Assembly (NCBI GenBank): GCA_037349105.1
Contig: JAYJMM010000036.1
Span: 2,454,001 to 2,518,000, forward strand
Direction of reading: 5' to 3'
Source: Limnomonas spitsbergensis
Taxonomy: Eukaryota; Chlorophyta; Chlorophyceae; Chlamydomonadales
Length of the DNA stretch: 64,000 bases
The notes beneath the pieces were generated by a model that ran no database searches, was not told the DNA's origin, and was given only the letters and a program-made list of their open reading frames with translations. Below, piece by piece: positions 14,495-22,974 of this stretch; the stretch's first letter is position 1, and each line of letters opens with the position of its first letter. The translations under genes were made by a program, and so were the position numbers.

Positions 14495-17400
14495 ACACAC
14501 ACACACAATGACACGAAAAATGACACATTCCAAAATGTCACCCCCTAGGCTCAAATCCCGGAAGCCTGAAAAACAAAACAGCCCGAGCATCCTCCCTTGG
14601 TCCATGCCTCTCAGCCAGAACACTCACTGGACCAGGGCCCGCTCAACCCCCCACATGCTCCCCCGCCACTGCCTCCTCCAGAAGTCCACACTGTTGTCTA
14701 CAGCACCTACGCCATCTGTCCCCCTCCTTGGCCATGGCCACCCTGAATCTCAACCCAGCTACGGACGGGAAATTCCAACTAATACTGCGGTATTCCTGTC
14801 GCTTTTACGCGTCTGTTTAAAATAGTCCGTAGGTTCGTCCGTAGATTAAAATTCGGGGTGGCTTCGATTCGACACACAATCTACACATTGATTCAAATGA
14901 GCCCGCTCACCCTCCTGCCGCTGCCTCCTCAAGAAGGTCCCCATGGTGGAGCATGTCCACCATCTCTCCCCCTCCTTGGCAATGTCTTCTTTATTACCCT
15001 AATCCCTTCACCCTTTATTACCCTTAACCCTATATTACCTTAAAACCTACACCGTTCATTACCCTGAACCCTTGATTACCCTAATCCCTTCACCCTTTAT
15101 TACCCTTAACCCTATATTACCTTAAAACCTACACCGTTCATTACCCTGAACCCTTGATTACCCTAAACCCTACACCCTTTATTACCCTTAACCCCATATT
15201 ACCTTAAAACCTACACCGTTTATTACCCTGAACCCTTGATTACCCTAAACCCTACACCCTTTATTACCCTATACCCTTTAATACCTTAAACCCTACACCC
15301 TACAGTTCAAACAAGATACAAATAACATTCAAATGAGCCCGCTCACCCTCCAGCCGCTGCCTCCTCCAGAAGGTCCCCATGGTGGAGCATGTAGGCCATC
15401 TCCCCCTCCTTGGCAATGGCCTTGGGGTGCTTTGCCACCACGCTGTGCGGGATGCACGTCATGCACAGGTTGCATTCATTCACATGAGGGAAGGCCTGCG
15501 GGGAATAGATATGAGAGGGAGCAGGAGAGGGATTTGAGGGCTGGAGGGTGGAGGGCAGGGGGGATTTGGGGGGAGGGGGGAGGGTAGAAGAGGGAGCAGG
15601 GGAGGGGGTGGGGGACCGGGGGGGGGGAGGGTTGAAGAGGGAGCAGGAGAAGGGGGGAGGGGAGGAGGAGAGGAAAGGGAGAGGGGGGGAGCGTAGAAGA
15701 GGGAGCAGGGGAGGGGGTGGGGGACCGGGGGGGGGAGGGTTGAAGAGGGAGCAGGAGAAGGGGGGATGGGAGGAGGAGAGGAAAGGGAGAGGGGGGGAGC
15801 GTAGAAGAGGGAGCAGGGGAGGGGTGGGGCTAGGGGGTGGAGGGGAGGGGGAAAGGGGGAAGGTAGAAGAGGGAGCAGGGAAGGGGGGGGAGGGGGGAAG
15901 GGAAAGGGGGGGAGGGTAGAAGAGGGAGCAGGGGAGAAGAGGGAGCAGGGTAGGGGATTGGGGTAGAAGTTGAAGCAGGGAGTGGTTTGGGAGAGGAGGC
16001 AGGAGGGGAACAAGAGGGGGCAGGGGTGGGGGGGAGGGGGAAAGGGGGGAGGTAGAAGAGGGAGCAGCGGAGGGAGCAGGAGAGGGGATTGGGGTAGAAG
16101 TGGAAGCAGGGAGTGGTTTGGGAGAGGAGGCAGGAGGGGATCAAGAGGGGGCAGGGGTGGGGGGGAGGGGGAAAGGGGGGAGGTAGAAGAGGGAGCAGCG
16201 GAGGGAGCAGGAGAGGGGATTGGGGTAGAAGTGGAAGCAGGGGGCAGGGGTCGGGTTCGGAGGGGGGGGGTAGGGAGGGGGGGGAGGAGGGGGGGTGAGG
16301 GGTGGGGGTAAATGGCTGCTACCGGTCACCTGGCTGCCACTATGGTCCCCCTCCCGCCCTGTCTGCCGCCCCAATCGCAATGCATATCGGACCCTGGCCA
16401 CTGCCTTTGAATGTGCTACAAGACTGCCAGGATGCTTCTCCTTCTTACAAACCTCATTATGTCTTGTCTCCTGGCCTACCCCCTTAGCCTGCTGCACCTA
16501 TCACAACCTGTTTTATCCCCTGGCCTTGAAGTGCTGCACAGACATACTGCCCTGAACTGCTGCACAGATCTCCTGCCCCGACCTCCCCCCCCTGCCTGCT
16601 GCACCCATAACAATGTGTCGTGTCCCCTAGCCGCCCCCCTGACCTGCCCTCCTGCCCTGCCCTGTCCCCCCCCCCTGACCTGCCCTCCTGCCTGCTGCAC
16701 TGACCTCCATAGACTACCCGAAGACTACCCGACCTCCCCCCCCTGCCTGCTGCACCCACCACATTGTTTTATGTCCCCTAGCCGCCCCCCTGACCTGCCC
16801 CCCCTGACTGCTGCCCTGACACCCCCCCTGCCTGCTGCACCAACCTCCCCCCGTCCCCCCTCCCTGCCTGCTGCCCCAAACCCCCCCCCCCCTGCCTGCT
16901 GCACTGACCTCCCCTCCCTGCCTGCTCGACTCACCACGATGCGTTCGACATCCTCTGCAGACCCGGGTGGGACAATGTGTTCAATGTCCTTCCCCACAGC
17001 TTTCTCCCCATGGGCACCTGGGGAAGAATGCGGACGTAGGGTTCAGGGTTCAGGGTCCTGGGTTCAGGTCTCAGGGTAAAGGGGTTCAGGCCTTCATGGT
17101 TCAGGGTTCAGGGTTCACCGAAGAGGTAGGAAAAGAGTGTCTCTGGAGGACGCTACTGGTACAGCTCTATTTTCAGTGTGCGTAAGATAGGAGCATTTGG
17201 CAGGCCAATGGCAGACACACCGCTGGGTGCTTGAGTGCCGAAACCTTGACCGGCCGACGGTTGGGCAACCAGTGGTTTTTTGTTTAGAGGTTTTATTTTA
17301 ATGTTCTGTTCACACCTCTCAATTAAAGTGGTAACCAAGCAATTCAAGGTTGGGGTGCGCGGTGATGGAAAAAACGACGAAATCAATTCGGATCTTGAAT

Positions 17401-20077
17401 TTCTGAGGAATTGCGGCGTCAGCAGCGAGCTCTTCACCAACAACAACCCATTAATTTGGGTTACCTACTCCTGGTAACCCAAATTAATTCAGAATGACTC
17501 TAAACATATCCCTGCTGGCATACCGAGCTGTTCAGAGCTTACTGCACCAGGCCCCCACGGCCGTATACTGTAGTGATGTAGCTCAACTGTACCTATAGCT
17601 GAAATGTCGCTGAACTGTAGCTGAACTATGGCTGAACTTAAGGTGTAGCTGAACTGTAGCTGAACTATAGCTGAAGTGCTGAACTGTAGCTGAACTGCAG
17701 CTGAAGCGCCCTGACATGAACAGCGACCTACATGGTGCAAGGGGACGCCGAGCCTTTTTGACTGCCTCTGTTTTCCAGCCCTTTTCATCTGTCCCTTAAC
17801 TCCATTTCCCCCTCTTTTTTCTTCTTTCCTGATCTGGATTCCCACTCCAACCAAAGAGTTGGTGGGTCTGAGCAGCCTAGCCTTTGTGAGCAGGGCCAAG
17901 GGTTCTGACGAGGATCAGCCAAGTGGCCGTTTGTTTACCAGCCAGCCGGCCGGACGGTTTTGCCCACCAGACATTTTTGCCGGCCCGGGGAATATTATTT
18001 TTGGCTGGCCAGCCGGGGGGTCTGAAAAAAGGCAGAAAGCAAGAACGGAATTGTTTTAACACTTTCTTCGGCCCATTTCCCCAGCGCCGGCCCTGGCGTC
18101 ACTTCCTGCCAGAGCCCAGAGGCGAAAACGCCATCAACCTTTCTAACCACTACCTATACTCCCGTTTTGTATCCCTGCTTCCAGGGTATGTTTTAGTTAA
18201 CGTCGCTGATTTCCCCTCGGTTCGCTCTGCCTGGCCCTTTCGGGGGGGGGGAACGATGGGTGCCTCTCAGTCAACTTGTAGCGACAACAGCGCAAAGGGG
18301 GCAACGTACCTCGCCACGATCCTTCTTCTCCGCCATCAGAGATAGCCTTTGCATCTACAGCCTCCGCCACGTCGCCAGTCGCTTTGGCCACCACTTCCTC
18401 GGCCTTGGGAGGAGAGGGGCTGGGAGGCGCAGGCGACGGAGGCAGCGGCGGTGGTGGGCTGGGCGGTGAAGGCGACGGAGGCAACGGCGGTGATGGGCTG
18501 GGCGGAGGGGGAGATGGTGAAGGAGGCGGGAGTGGGGATGGCGGGAAAGGGCTCGGAGGCGGTGGTGACGGAGATGGCGGTGGTGGCGAGATTCCGTAAA
18601 CAAGCTGCGTAACGAATCCCTGAGTGACACGGAGGAGAGGTGATGCACTTGAATTACTTGTTGGCATTGGCTGTGCCAAGGTGGAAGGGTTAATGCCGGG
18701 GAAAGGGTGTGCTGCACTCACAACAAATCAGATGTGAGCTTTCCGCATGCATTGTTTCTACCGCAAGCTGCAATCGTTGTTTTCAGCTTGCAACACAACA
18801 ATGTGCGAGCTTGTTTTTGCTATTTGTGAAGAGGTGAGCATGCAAATGTTCTATGAAGCGAATGTCCCCGAGAGAGTGAAATGGAATGCGGGTGCGCGGC
18901 ACGAGAAGGCTGATTAAGTAAAATGAAGTACGGTGAAGTACAATTAAGACAGATGCAATGCAATTAGAATGTAGTACGATGCAATGCAAGTACAATTTAG
19001 GCCGACTAAGTACGATGGCCGTCAAGTGCTCACCGTCGTGCATAGAAGAGTACTCAAGTACGCTGTGAGGGTTTAGGGTTCATGGCAAGGGATCTAGCTC
19101 ATGCGCTCATTCTCTCACATTCATGCCGAAGTGCCGAACTAGCTGGCAGACGGAAGTCTCCACTGGATGGAGGGGGGAGGAAACAAAAAGGGGAAAGGAT
19201 CAGCAGGGGCCAGGGCAATTATCCGCAACAGCCTCTGTTCTCCTCGCTTGACTGGAACGGGAGGGGGGAAAACAAAGGGGGGCGGCTCGGCAGGGAGAGG
19301 ACAGCAGAGGCAGGTTGGACTATCGACACCATCTTCTGCTGTCCTCGCTGGAATGGAGCTTGAAAGGCAGGCCGCACATTCAAGATTGTGGGACAGGGGA
19401 CAGATATACAGACTTTTTCAAACTAATGTGGCCAATGATAGGCCTACAAAGGTAGTCGAGCAGCTGGATTTCCAGACCGAAGACAAACATAACTATATAA
19501 GAGATACACATTAGGAGGAGATGCGCATTACATCGTGTTTTCTTGCAACGAGACCACCTTTGGACAGGCCACCCCAAGGCTGCAAGAACCCTGATAGGAC
19601 AAACAAAGATGCAGAGAGGCTCTTCACCGTGCCTCGATCTCCATGCAGGCTGGCGTGGTGGCAGCATGGCCTGCCATAGCCGGACTGACATGGCAGTGCC
19701 TTGATTGCACCATGCAGGCTTGCAAGGCACCATGCAGCAGCTGACCCTGACATGGGGCAACACAGGAAGCAATGTATGGCATAATACGCTCACCCGTCCC
19801 AGGCCCCAGCTCAGGGCGGCACCACGAAGCCATGCTGAAAGTGATCAAGACCTGCGAAAGGGATAGGGCAGCGATCAGAAGCGCGGCAGGATTCAAAAAC
19901 CGCCGTACGGATCGCCAGGCACGCGTCGCTTGCTTGCTGCAAATCAGCATAGCGTACCAGTGGGACCAAGGTGCAGAGCACAACGATGGCGGAGCAGGCA
20001 CAACAGGCGATTGATCGCCGTCTGCCCCTGCCGCCCAGCGGCGCTGCCTTCCTGGGAGCGATGGAGCGAGAAAACAT
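390..20077 (-). CDS. Type II membrane, proline-rich, atypical kinase-like protein (15 or more exons)
   Basis: Exons from the 5' end: 19852-20077, 18310-18711, 16935-17017, 15347-15495, 13489-13728, about 13.21-13332, 12371-12452, 11014-11121, 8886-9029, 7181-7327, 6588-6764, 4067-4180, 3650-3760, 2306-2414, and from 1087 to about 975. All inner borders are GT-AG and phases agree, except the exon 6/7 join, where I see no donor in the right phase. Residues about 23-41 form one hydrophobic segment behind an Arg-rich start, so a type II Golgi/ER anchor is likely. Exon 2 encodes a long Ser/Pro-Pro linker; exon 4 has NECNLCMTCIPHS. Exon 11 carries LFDVMTSQCDRHQQNIF and KVIDND, which resemble the catalytic loop (DRHxxN) and metal-binding Asp of PI3/PI4-kinase- or FAM20-like folds. 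Known of the family: secretory-pathway kinases of this kind phosphorylate exported proteins or glycans. The function here is inferred. About 780 residues are visible. The 3' end is uncertain: reading through stops at 912, but edge copies down to 390 suggest a donor near 975 and a further exon. Confidence 0.65.
668..850 (-). repeat. Dispersed repeat A, copy 1 (about 180 bp)
   Basis: Read on the minus strand it matches 26,396-26,575 (plus) over about 175 bases, from GACTCAGCTACATGTCAGCT to AGGTGGACT(T/C)GTAGC. A shorter copy lies at 35,330-35,440. It has no coding capacity, so a SINE- or MITE-like element is likely. Confidence 0.75.
1110..2135. repeat. 40-bp minisatellite (about 21 copies) with a 57-bp variant at its left end
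   Basis: A 40-base unit (CATTTAAATTCACATGCCCC + GTTGGTGGGATCTATGACCA) runs from about 1,300 to 2,135, with two alternating versions (ATCTATGACC and ATCCATCACC). From 1,110 to 1,290 there are about four longer, diverged units. A decayed copy of the 5' edge of kinase-gene exon 15 (2,150-2,205) lies at its right end and the true edge (around 1,087) at its left, so the array grew between two copies of one splice junction. Confidence 0.95.
2400..3115. repeat. 101-bp tandem repeat made of an exon 5' edge (7 copies)
   Basis: Seven close copies of a 101-base unit. On the minus strand each holds the acceptor CCCGGTTGCAG followed by GTTCGCCAGTGCAT, the first codons of kinase-gene exon 14. Two weaker copies follow at about 3,120-3,245. 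Only the copy at 2,401-2,430 continues into the full exon. Confidence 0.92.
3300..3655. repeat. Two diverged copies of the exon 13 donor-side intron, about 230 bp apart
   Basis: The stretches 3,305-3,415 and 3,545-3,652 align (GGCCAAAAC..., then AAACGGCCACTT, then CCCACCTGTG). The second adjoins the true exon 13 donor; the first is a decayed copy. Confidence 0.7.
3780..4060. repeat. Degenerate telomere-like GGGTTTAGGG / CCCTAAACCC tract
   Basis: Imperfect units such as GGGGTTAGGGGTACGGG and CCCTTAACCCTAAACCC on both strands, inside a kinase-gene intron. It resembles plant/algal telomere heptamers and octamers but is too degenerate to be a telomere. Similar tracts lie at 6,370-6,570, 11,100-12,570, 17,030-17,110, 37,690-37,735 and 39,850-40,110. 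Confidence 0.7.
4245..4330. repeat. Copy of the exon 12 5' edge plus a GT microsatellite
   Basis: 4,245-4,300 repeats 4,130-4,178 with few changes (GAGGATCATTGAGTCAAAG, then GCGCCACGTGGT), so the acceptor side of exon 12 exists twice. Each copy is followed on the plus strand by a (GT)n run. Confidence 0.8.
4340..5850. repeat. 11-bp minisatellite GGTGGGTCTGA (about 135 copies)
   Basis: About 1.5 kb of an 11-base unit with variants (GGTGGGTGTGA, GGTGGACCTGA, GGTAAATCTGA). The minus strand has no stop over 534 codons and would read as an 11-residue DPPQTHLRPTS-like repeat. An 11-base unit without stops gives this automatically, and it lies inside a kinase-gene intron, so I do not call it a protein. 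The G-rich strand may form unusual structures. Confidence 0.95.
6588..6764 (-). CDS. Exon 11 of the kinase-like gene: catalytic-loop exon
   Basis: 59 codons, phase 0 on both sides. It contains ALFDVMTSQCDRHQQNIFV and MKVIDNDQ. The DRHxxN spacing and the Asp of VIDND are where PI3/PI4-kinase folds place the catalytic base and a metal ligand; FAM20 kinases have a related DRHH and DN pair. This is the main evidence that the protein is an active kinase-fold member and not a pseudokinase. Confidence 0.7.
6897..7250. repeat. 118-120-bp triplication of the exon 10 3' edge
   Basis: Three tandem copies (about 6,897-7,014, 7,015-7,134, 7,135-7,250), each holding the last 25 or so codons of kinase-gene exon 10 and its CTGCAG|GTGGGT donor. 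Only the last is joined to the full exon. At 6,835-6,885 there is also a copy of part of exon 11 (GATGCCGGTGAAGATATCCA versus GATGCCAGTGAGGATGTCCA). Confidence 0.9.
7430..8350. repeat. Decayed copies of the exon 10 5' edge and a 62-bp array
   Basis: Copies of the exon 10 start (CGTTGAAACCACATTCGCGG side) recur at 7,430-7,495, 7,545-7,585, 7,680-7,755, about 7,945-7,990 and 8,300-8,350. From 8,060 to 8,345 a roughly 62-base unit, ATTAAAACC...CCACATTCACG, is repeated about five times and still contains the edge sequence CCACATTCACGGCTCGGCTG. Confidence 0.8.
8540..8790. repeat. Two decayed copies of the exon 9 3' edge
   Basis: 8,540-8,612 and 8,704-8,772 match the donor end of kinase-gene exon 9 (CTGCTGCTGTGCTAGGAGCA, then TTTGACCTGCGTGTACGCCT), which truly lies at 8,886-8,960. 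A one-base loss in the 8,704 copy breaks its frame. Confidence 0.85.
9070..9410. repeat. Three copies of the exon 9 5' edge
   Basis: 9,074-9,137, 9,236-9,300 and 9,340-9,402 repeat 8,978-9,040, including the acceptor CCCCTCCCCAG and about 16 codons (VRTNRTASGWAVV). The spacer between copies is also partly duplicated (GGAAAGTGTGGGG). Confidence 0.88.
9640..10700. repeat. About 200-bp diverged tandem repeats in a kinase-gene intron
   Basis: Blocks starting near 9,640, 9,890, 10,050, 10,290, 10,440 and 10,620 share GAGATCAGCA(T/G)CAA and TCATGCAT(C/G)AGA, followed by GCAGGTT and a CATGGGTCCTGTG-like end. This is an older, decayed tandem array. I see no exon in 9,410-11,010. Confidence 0.6.
11140..12215. 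repeat. Array of decayed copies of the exon 8 5' edge
   Basis: At least seven copies of the exon 8 start (CCATCAGTTCCAAGGTGTGC, then TTGCAGCCCCAGCAGATCTG) at about 11,170, 11,260, 11,455, 11,765, 11,855, 11,945, 12,060 and 12,170, separated by GGGTTTAGGG-like filler. Several keep the acceptor-like (C)AGATCTGC on the minus strand. 11,500-11,760 holds nothing recognisable. Confidence 0.8.
12690..13175. repeat. 39-bp minisatellite (about 12 copies)
   Basis: Unit ACTCAAGAGATGTGCAAAGG + GTTCAGGGTTTAGGACAAA, with a TTCAGGGTTTAGGA core. It lies between kinase-gene exons 6 and 7. The minus strand reads as a 13-residue LLSFVLNPEPFAH repeat, a product of the 39-base period and not a real domain. Confidence 0.95.
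13735..14005. repeat. 42-bp minisatellite containing copies of the exon 5 acceptor (6 copies)
   Basis: Unit CAGGGACAGCAAACAGACAT + TCAAACACACGGACATACGCTG. On the minus strand it ends in TTTGCTGTCCCTGCAG, the acceptor of kinase-gene exon 5; about half the copies keep an intact AG. Open frames of 14-residue repeats are artefacts of the 42-base period. Confidence 0.95.
14416..14505. repeat. Poly-C run followed by (CA)n
   Basis: A run of about 24 C is directly followed by about 33 CA dinucleotides, inside a kinase-gene intron. 14,010-14,410 holds only weak repeats of GACATACAATGCAA type. Confidence 0.95.
14600..14990. repeat. Two decayed copies of the exon 4 3' edge
   Basis: 14,895-14,985 and 14,635-14,740 match the donor end of kinase-gene exon 4 (CTGCCTCCTCCAGAAGGTCC, then CCATGGTGGAGCATGT), which truly lies at 15,347-15,420. 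Confidence 0.8.
14990..15305. repeat. 82-bp tandem repeat of ATTACCCT(T)AACCCT type
   Basis: Nearly four copies of a unit of about 82 bases built from TTTATTACCCTTAACCCT and TACCTTAAAACCTACACC. A telomere-like CCCTAA core interrupted by ATTA. Confidence 0.9.
15500..16300. repeat. Purine-only G-rich tract (GGGAGCAGGGGAGGGGGTGG type)
   Basis: About 800 bases almost purely of A and G on the plus strand, in nested repeats of about 100-200 bases (AGAAGAGGGAGCAGGGGAGG). Many runs of four or more G could form quadruplex or triplex DNA. It sits in the intron between kinase-gene exons 3 and 4. Confidence 0.9.
16470..16930. repeat. C-rich array seeded at the exon 3 donor
   Basis: Repeats of CCCCCTGCCTGCTGCACC(N) with GACCTCCC. 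On the minus strand the units read GGTCAGTGCAGCAGGCAGG, close to the true exon 3 donor region GTGAGTCGAGCAGGCAGG at 16,917-16,934, so the array appears to have grown from the donor side. Confidence 0.75.
17450..17488. other. Perfect hairpin, 16-bp arms, 7-nt loop
   Basis: ATTAATTTGGGTTACC at 17,450-17,465 is the exact reverse complement of 17,473-17,488. It is isolated inside the long intron 2 of the kinase-like gene. It could be the end of a mobile element; I see no matching second end nearby. Confidence 0.9.
17575..17710. repeat. AGCTGAACTGT tandem repeat
   Basis: Short, imperfect units of TGTAGCTGAACTATAGCTGA repeated over about 130 bases. The rest of 17,020-18,300 is intron: telomere-like filler at 17,035-17,110 and a retroelement-tail-like stretch at about 17,865-18,060 (AGCCTTTGTGAGCAGGGCC, then GGCTGGCCAGCCGG). 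Confidence 0.75.
18310..18711 (-). CDS. Exon 2 of the kinase-like gene: Ser-Pro-Pro linker
   Basis: Encodes a short Ser/Thr/Asn stretch, then about 65 residues of SPPPPSP/SPSPPLPP repeats, then an Ala/Glu/Lys-rich tail. Such hydroxyproline-type linkers are typical of volvocine extracellular and cell-wall proteins. Both borders are GT-AG with matching phase (2 bases in, 1 base out). The same DNA gives open frames on the plus strand, which I treat as shadows. Confidence 0.65.
19852..20077 (-). CDS. Exon 1 of the kinase-like gene: N-terminal signal anchor
   Basis: Starts at the ATG at 20,077 and ends before a GT donor in phase 1. It has a basic N-terminus (MFSRSIAPRK, then GRGRRRS) followed by a hydrophobic run, SAIVVLCTLVPLV, and no clear cleavage site, which suggests a signal anchor. 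The next exon (acceptor at 18,712) completes the split codon in frame, which supports the link. Confidence 0.6.
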
Positions 20078-20213
20078 GACGAGATCTCTGCCTTGGACGC
20101 ACCGGGGCGGTTTCTACAACTCAAGATAAAATGTGCGGCCGGTCTTCATTTGTAATCATGAATAAGGCCGTCGCTATCAGGGGTTAGTGATAGTTATTTG
20201 CGATGTGTGACGC

Positions 20214-20295
20214 AGATATCGATCTCCCTTATAAAACGTATTTTTACTCTTCAACGTTGTCAAATGACAAAGCATTATTTTCCAACATTGGAGAG
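20214..20295 (+). repeat. Inverted repeat partner of 25,045-25,122
   Basis: ATCGATCTCCCTTATAAAAC, then TCAAATGACA, align with the reverse complement of 25,045-25,122 over about 80 bases. The pair encloses 4.8 kb with two retroelement remnants. 20,100-20,570 holds nothing else I recognise. Confidence 0.65.
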
Positions 20296-20589
20296 TAAGT
20301 GACGTCATTTCCTCTTATGTCCCCCAGCGTTAAAGAGGAGTTCATGCCATTAATCCCCTGCATTCTCCTGCATTCATCGATATCGATGCCGATCGTACCA
20401 AGTGTCTAGGGGGCTTCCGTGTTGGCAGGGTTGTTGCAGGCGAGGTTGGACTAGTCGCTGCTGCAGCTCGCCCTGGGGCGCGATTATCTGAAGCTGCAGG
20501 TCCTGGATCTACTGGTTTGAAGCGTGCCTTAACCTTCGCCTACTTCAAGAGCATTCACTGCATTTTGGTGTGCAGTTTCAGCCCACATG

Positions 20590-21235
20590 CACAGCGTTCA
20601 GCCAGCTAGCACAGCATCCCATCCTTTTGGGCAACATCTTACATGCATTCGCAGCTCCCACCAGCACTGGCAGCCCCTGAATGCATGCCCAGTCCTCCGC
20701 ATGCACGCACATAACCCTGCCCACATAAGCGCACCGCCCGCCTGCTTGCGGAGCGCCCCACACGCCTGCGCAGTGCGCACTCCATGCATGCACAGGCCCC
20801 CGCATGCATTCATGTGCCGTTCCCCCCCCCGTATGCTGTGCGCCCCGCCAACATGCGCAGGCCCCCGACCCCATGCACATTCCCCCGCCCGCCGACACAG
20901 CCCTCCCCCCACATGAATTGTGAACAGCGACCTGTCGCATGTGTAGCTCTCCATCTGCATTTGCTGCCTTATGGCCGTAAGGACAGCCCACGCGGATGTG
21001 CAGCCTCCCGTTTGTGTGCGCACAGCAGGTAATCAGGTATGCATATTGCATAGCCCATGACCAGCATGCACAAACCCCAGCCGGCATGCACAGACCCGAG
21101 CCGGCATGCACATGCCCAGCCGGCATTTGCAGCCCCCCGCCCGTATGCACCGCACCCCCCCCCCAGTATGGACAGCCCCTGTATGTATTCACTGTGCCCC
21201 ACCCGGATGCATTGTGGCCCACCGGCAGGCGCAGG
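20590..21235. repeat. CCCGCATGCAC-type low-complexity region
   Basis: Irregular repeats of GCATGCACA and CCCCCGCCCG with no consistent period. Long open frames on both strands (up to 246 codons) have a biased Cys/His/Pro/Gly make-up and no recognisable domain, so I do not call them genes. Confidence 0.7.
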
Positions 21236-21970
21236 CAAGGGACCGCACCGGCAAGAGGGAGTGCTTGTGTGCGCACAAACTTAAGGCTGTGGCTCAGCGT
21301 AATCAGCACGGCCAACACTAGGGGATGGCGCAGCGGTCAACAGCGTGACACACGCCAGCGATGTTGGGCAAGGGGAGACGGCGAGCATGTGGAGCAGGCA
21401 TTGCATGCCTTGCTTCCAATGCCCAATCGTGCAAGATCGAATCAGGGAGCCGAGTTGGGCAGGCCCCCCAGACGGCGCTACAGACTTCCACGCTTTGTAC
21501 CAGGGCAGGCTAGGGTGGGATGCTATAAATTGTGTGGAGGATTTGGTACCTTTCGTTAAGGCTTTGTGGTTTCAGAGGCCGGGGCCTCCTTTTTTTCTTT
21601 TTGGCTGTCAGCCATTGGTGTGCTCCTATACTCTACTTTGTTTCCTCTTCTTGGGTTTTCCTGACCTACTGTGGTATGTTTTCTTTCTGCTTTGCCTGGT
21701 ATGTTTCCTTTTTGTTTTCATGTGGTACTGGTATGCTTTCTTTCTTATTATCTTTTTGTTGAGGGCTAGGATCTGGACAGTCTAAGGTTTCTTCTGACTT
21801 CCTTCACTTTTGGAGATGGTCTTTTTCTATGTTCCTTTCCGTTTGCTCCATTCCTTTCGGCTCTAGCCTAAAGTTATTTCCCCCCGACCAGACTGCCAGG
21901 CGCCTATGCCGCCAAGCCTTATCAGCATGGCCAAGAGGTGCAATGTCAGTGACATGTTTGGCATACGGTA
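21236..21970 (+). mobile_element. L1-like retroelement 3' end, decayed copy 1
   Basis: 21,236-21,560 aligns with the coding end of the copy at 23,390-23,735: shared features are RCWA(R/K)GDGE, then CFQCP(I/S)VQD (in another frame here), then YQGRLGWDA. Frameshifts break the reading frame. A T-rich 3' untranslated stretch follows and ends with GCCTTATCAGCATGGCCAAG near 21,955. Inferred to be a dead non-LTR element. Confidence 0.65.
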
Positions 21971-22239
21971 GTCTGCTCTTGCTGGAGGTTCAGGTTAAGC
22001 GGGCACAGGATACGGAGTCTTGCACGCTAGTTCCTTAACATGATTTTTACTGTGTATATTTGACACTTATGGGCCTTATGCTATTAGACTACATGCTGAC
22101 GCTAACCAATGTATGCAGTGAAATGCACCCGAAGTCCCTAACCACGATTCCAGAATGATACTGGATGATGGCAACAACCTAGCACAAGCGAGACTAAGAC
22201 AATTAAACTCTGGTCAAAAACTGGCACTAGTGTGCTGAG

Positions 22240-22970
22240 CTATGGCTGCCAAAAGCCTCTGAAGACAAGGCTAAAGGGGGGCTTTAGGTAGCGGACTCAT
22301 GAGCGGAATACCCATGAAATCATAGCACGAGAATGAGCCCACATTTCGACCATGCCTGTGAAGTTTTTTTACAGTCCAGCTGAGCTTCACATTTGATGCA
22401 TGGGACACGTGCCCGTAAACAAGTACAGGCACTTGATACACCAGGACAGCCAGAGAAAACCAGTGACCCTCCTGGGCAAGCAACTAGCACACAAACACGA
22501 CAGTGGCGTGGAGATGAACCCCATAGTGCAGGAGATAAGCCCCAGCCGCAGAACATGACGTGGGTGCAAACGAGTTCGATTGAGCACCGCCTAGAAACCG
22601 GCTGGAACATTATATTTTAAAAACTCGAGCAAGCAAAATTCTGGTACAAAAACCTCGACAAAAACTGACCCTAATATCAGGGCATGATGCTAGGCTATGG
22701 CTGCCATGTATTCCTGGCAGCAGGGATTTAGGCGCATGATGAGCTGATAACCATGGAAACAGAATGAGCTCCTACTTTTGCCATGACTTAAAGAGCATCA
22801 AGCAATGCTAAAAAAAATCATGTTCAGGTCGAAATTAGTTACTTTTACACTGGGCTGTGGCTGCCAGATGCCCCTCGAGGCAGGGCTTAGGGGGCAGGAT
22901 AAGCTGAGCAACCAATAAACCAGCTCGCCAGAATGAACCCATACTTAAGACATGGCTTGGAAAGCAAATT
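22240..22970. repeat. Three diverged copies of a GCTGTGGCTGCCA repeat around dispersed repeat B
   Basis: Blocks at 22,240-22,365, 22,692-22,800 and 22,856-22,970 share GCT(A/G)TGGCTGCCA, then GGCTTAGG, then AGAATGA(G/A)CCCA. Repeat B (22,366-22,600) sits after the first. No gene seen. Confidence 0.7.
22366..22600 (+). repeat. Dispersed repeat B, copy 1 (about 230 bp)
   Basis: Shares CACATTTGATGCATGGGAC, GACAGGCACT..., AAAACCAGTGACCC(T/C)CCTGG, ATGAACCCCATAGTGCAG and GAACATGACGTGGGTGCAAA with 47,398-47,640, and more loosely with 52,365-52,570 and the minus strand of 59,105-59,285. No coding capacity. Confidence 0.85.
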
Positions 22971-22974
22971 GCAC

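Noticed and set aside
20578..21318. 246-codon minus-strand frame, Cys/Gly/His-rich
   Set aside because: Lies over GCATGCACA low-complexity DNA with frames open on both strands; no domain.
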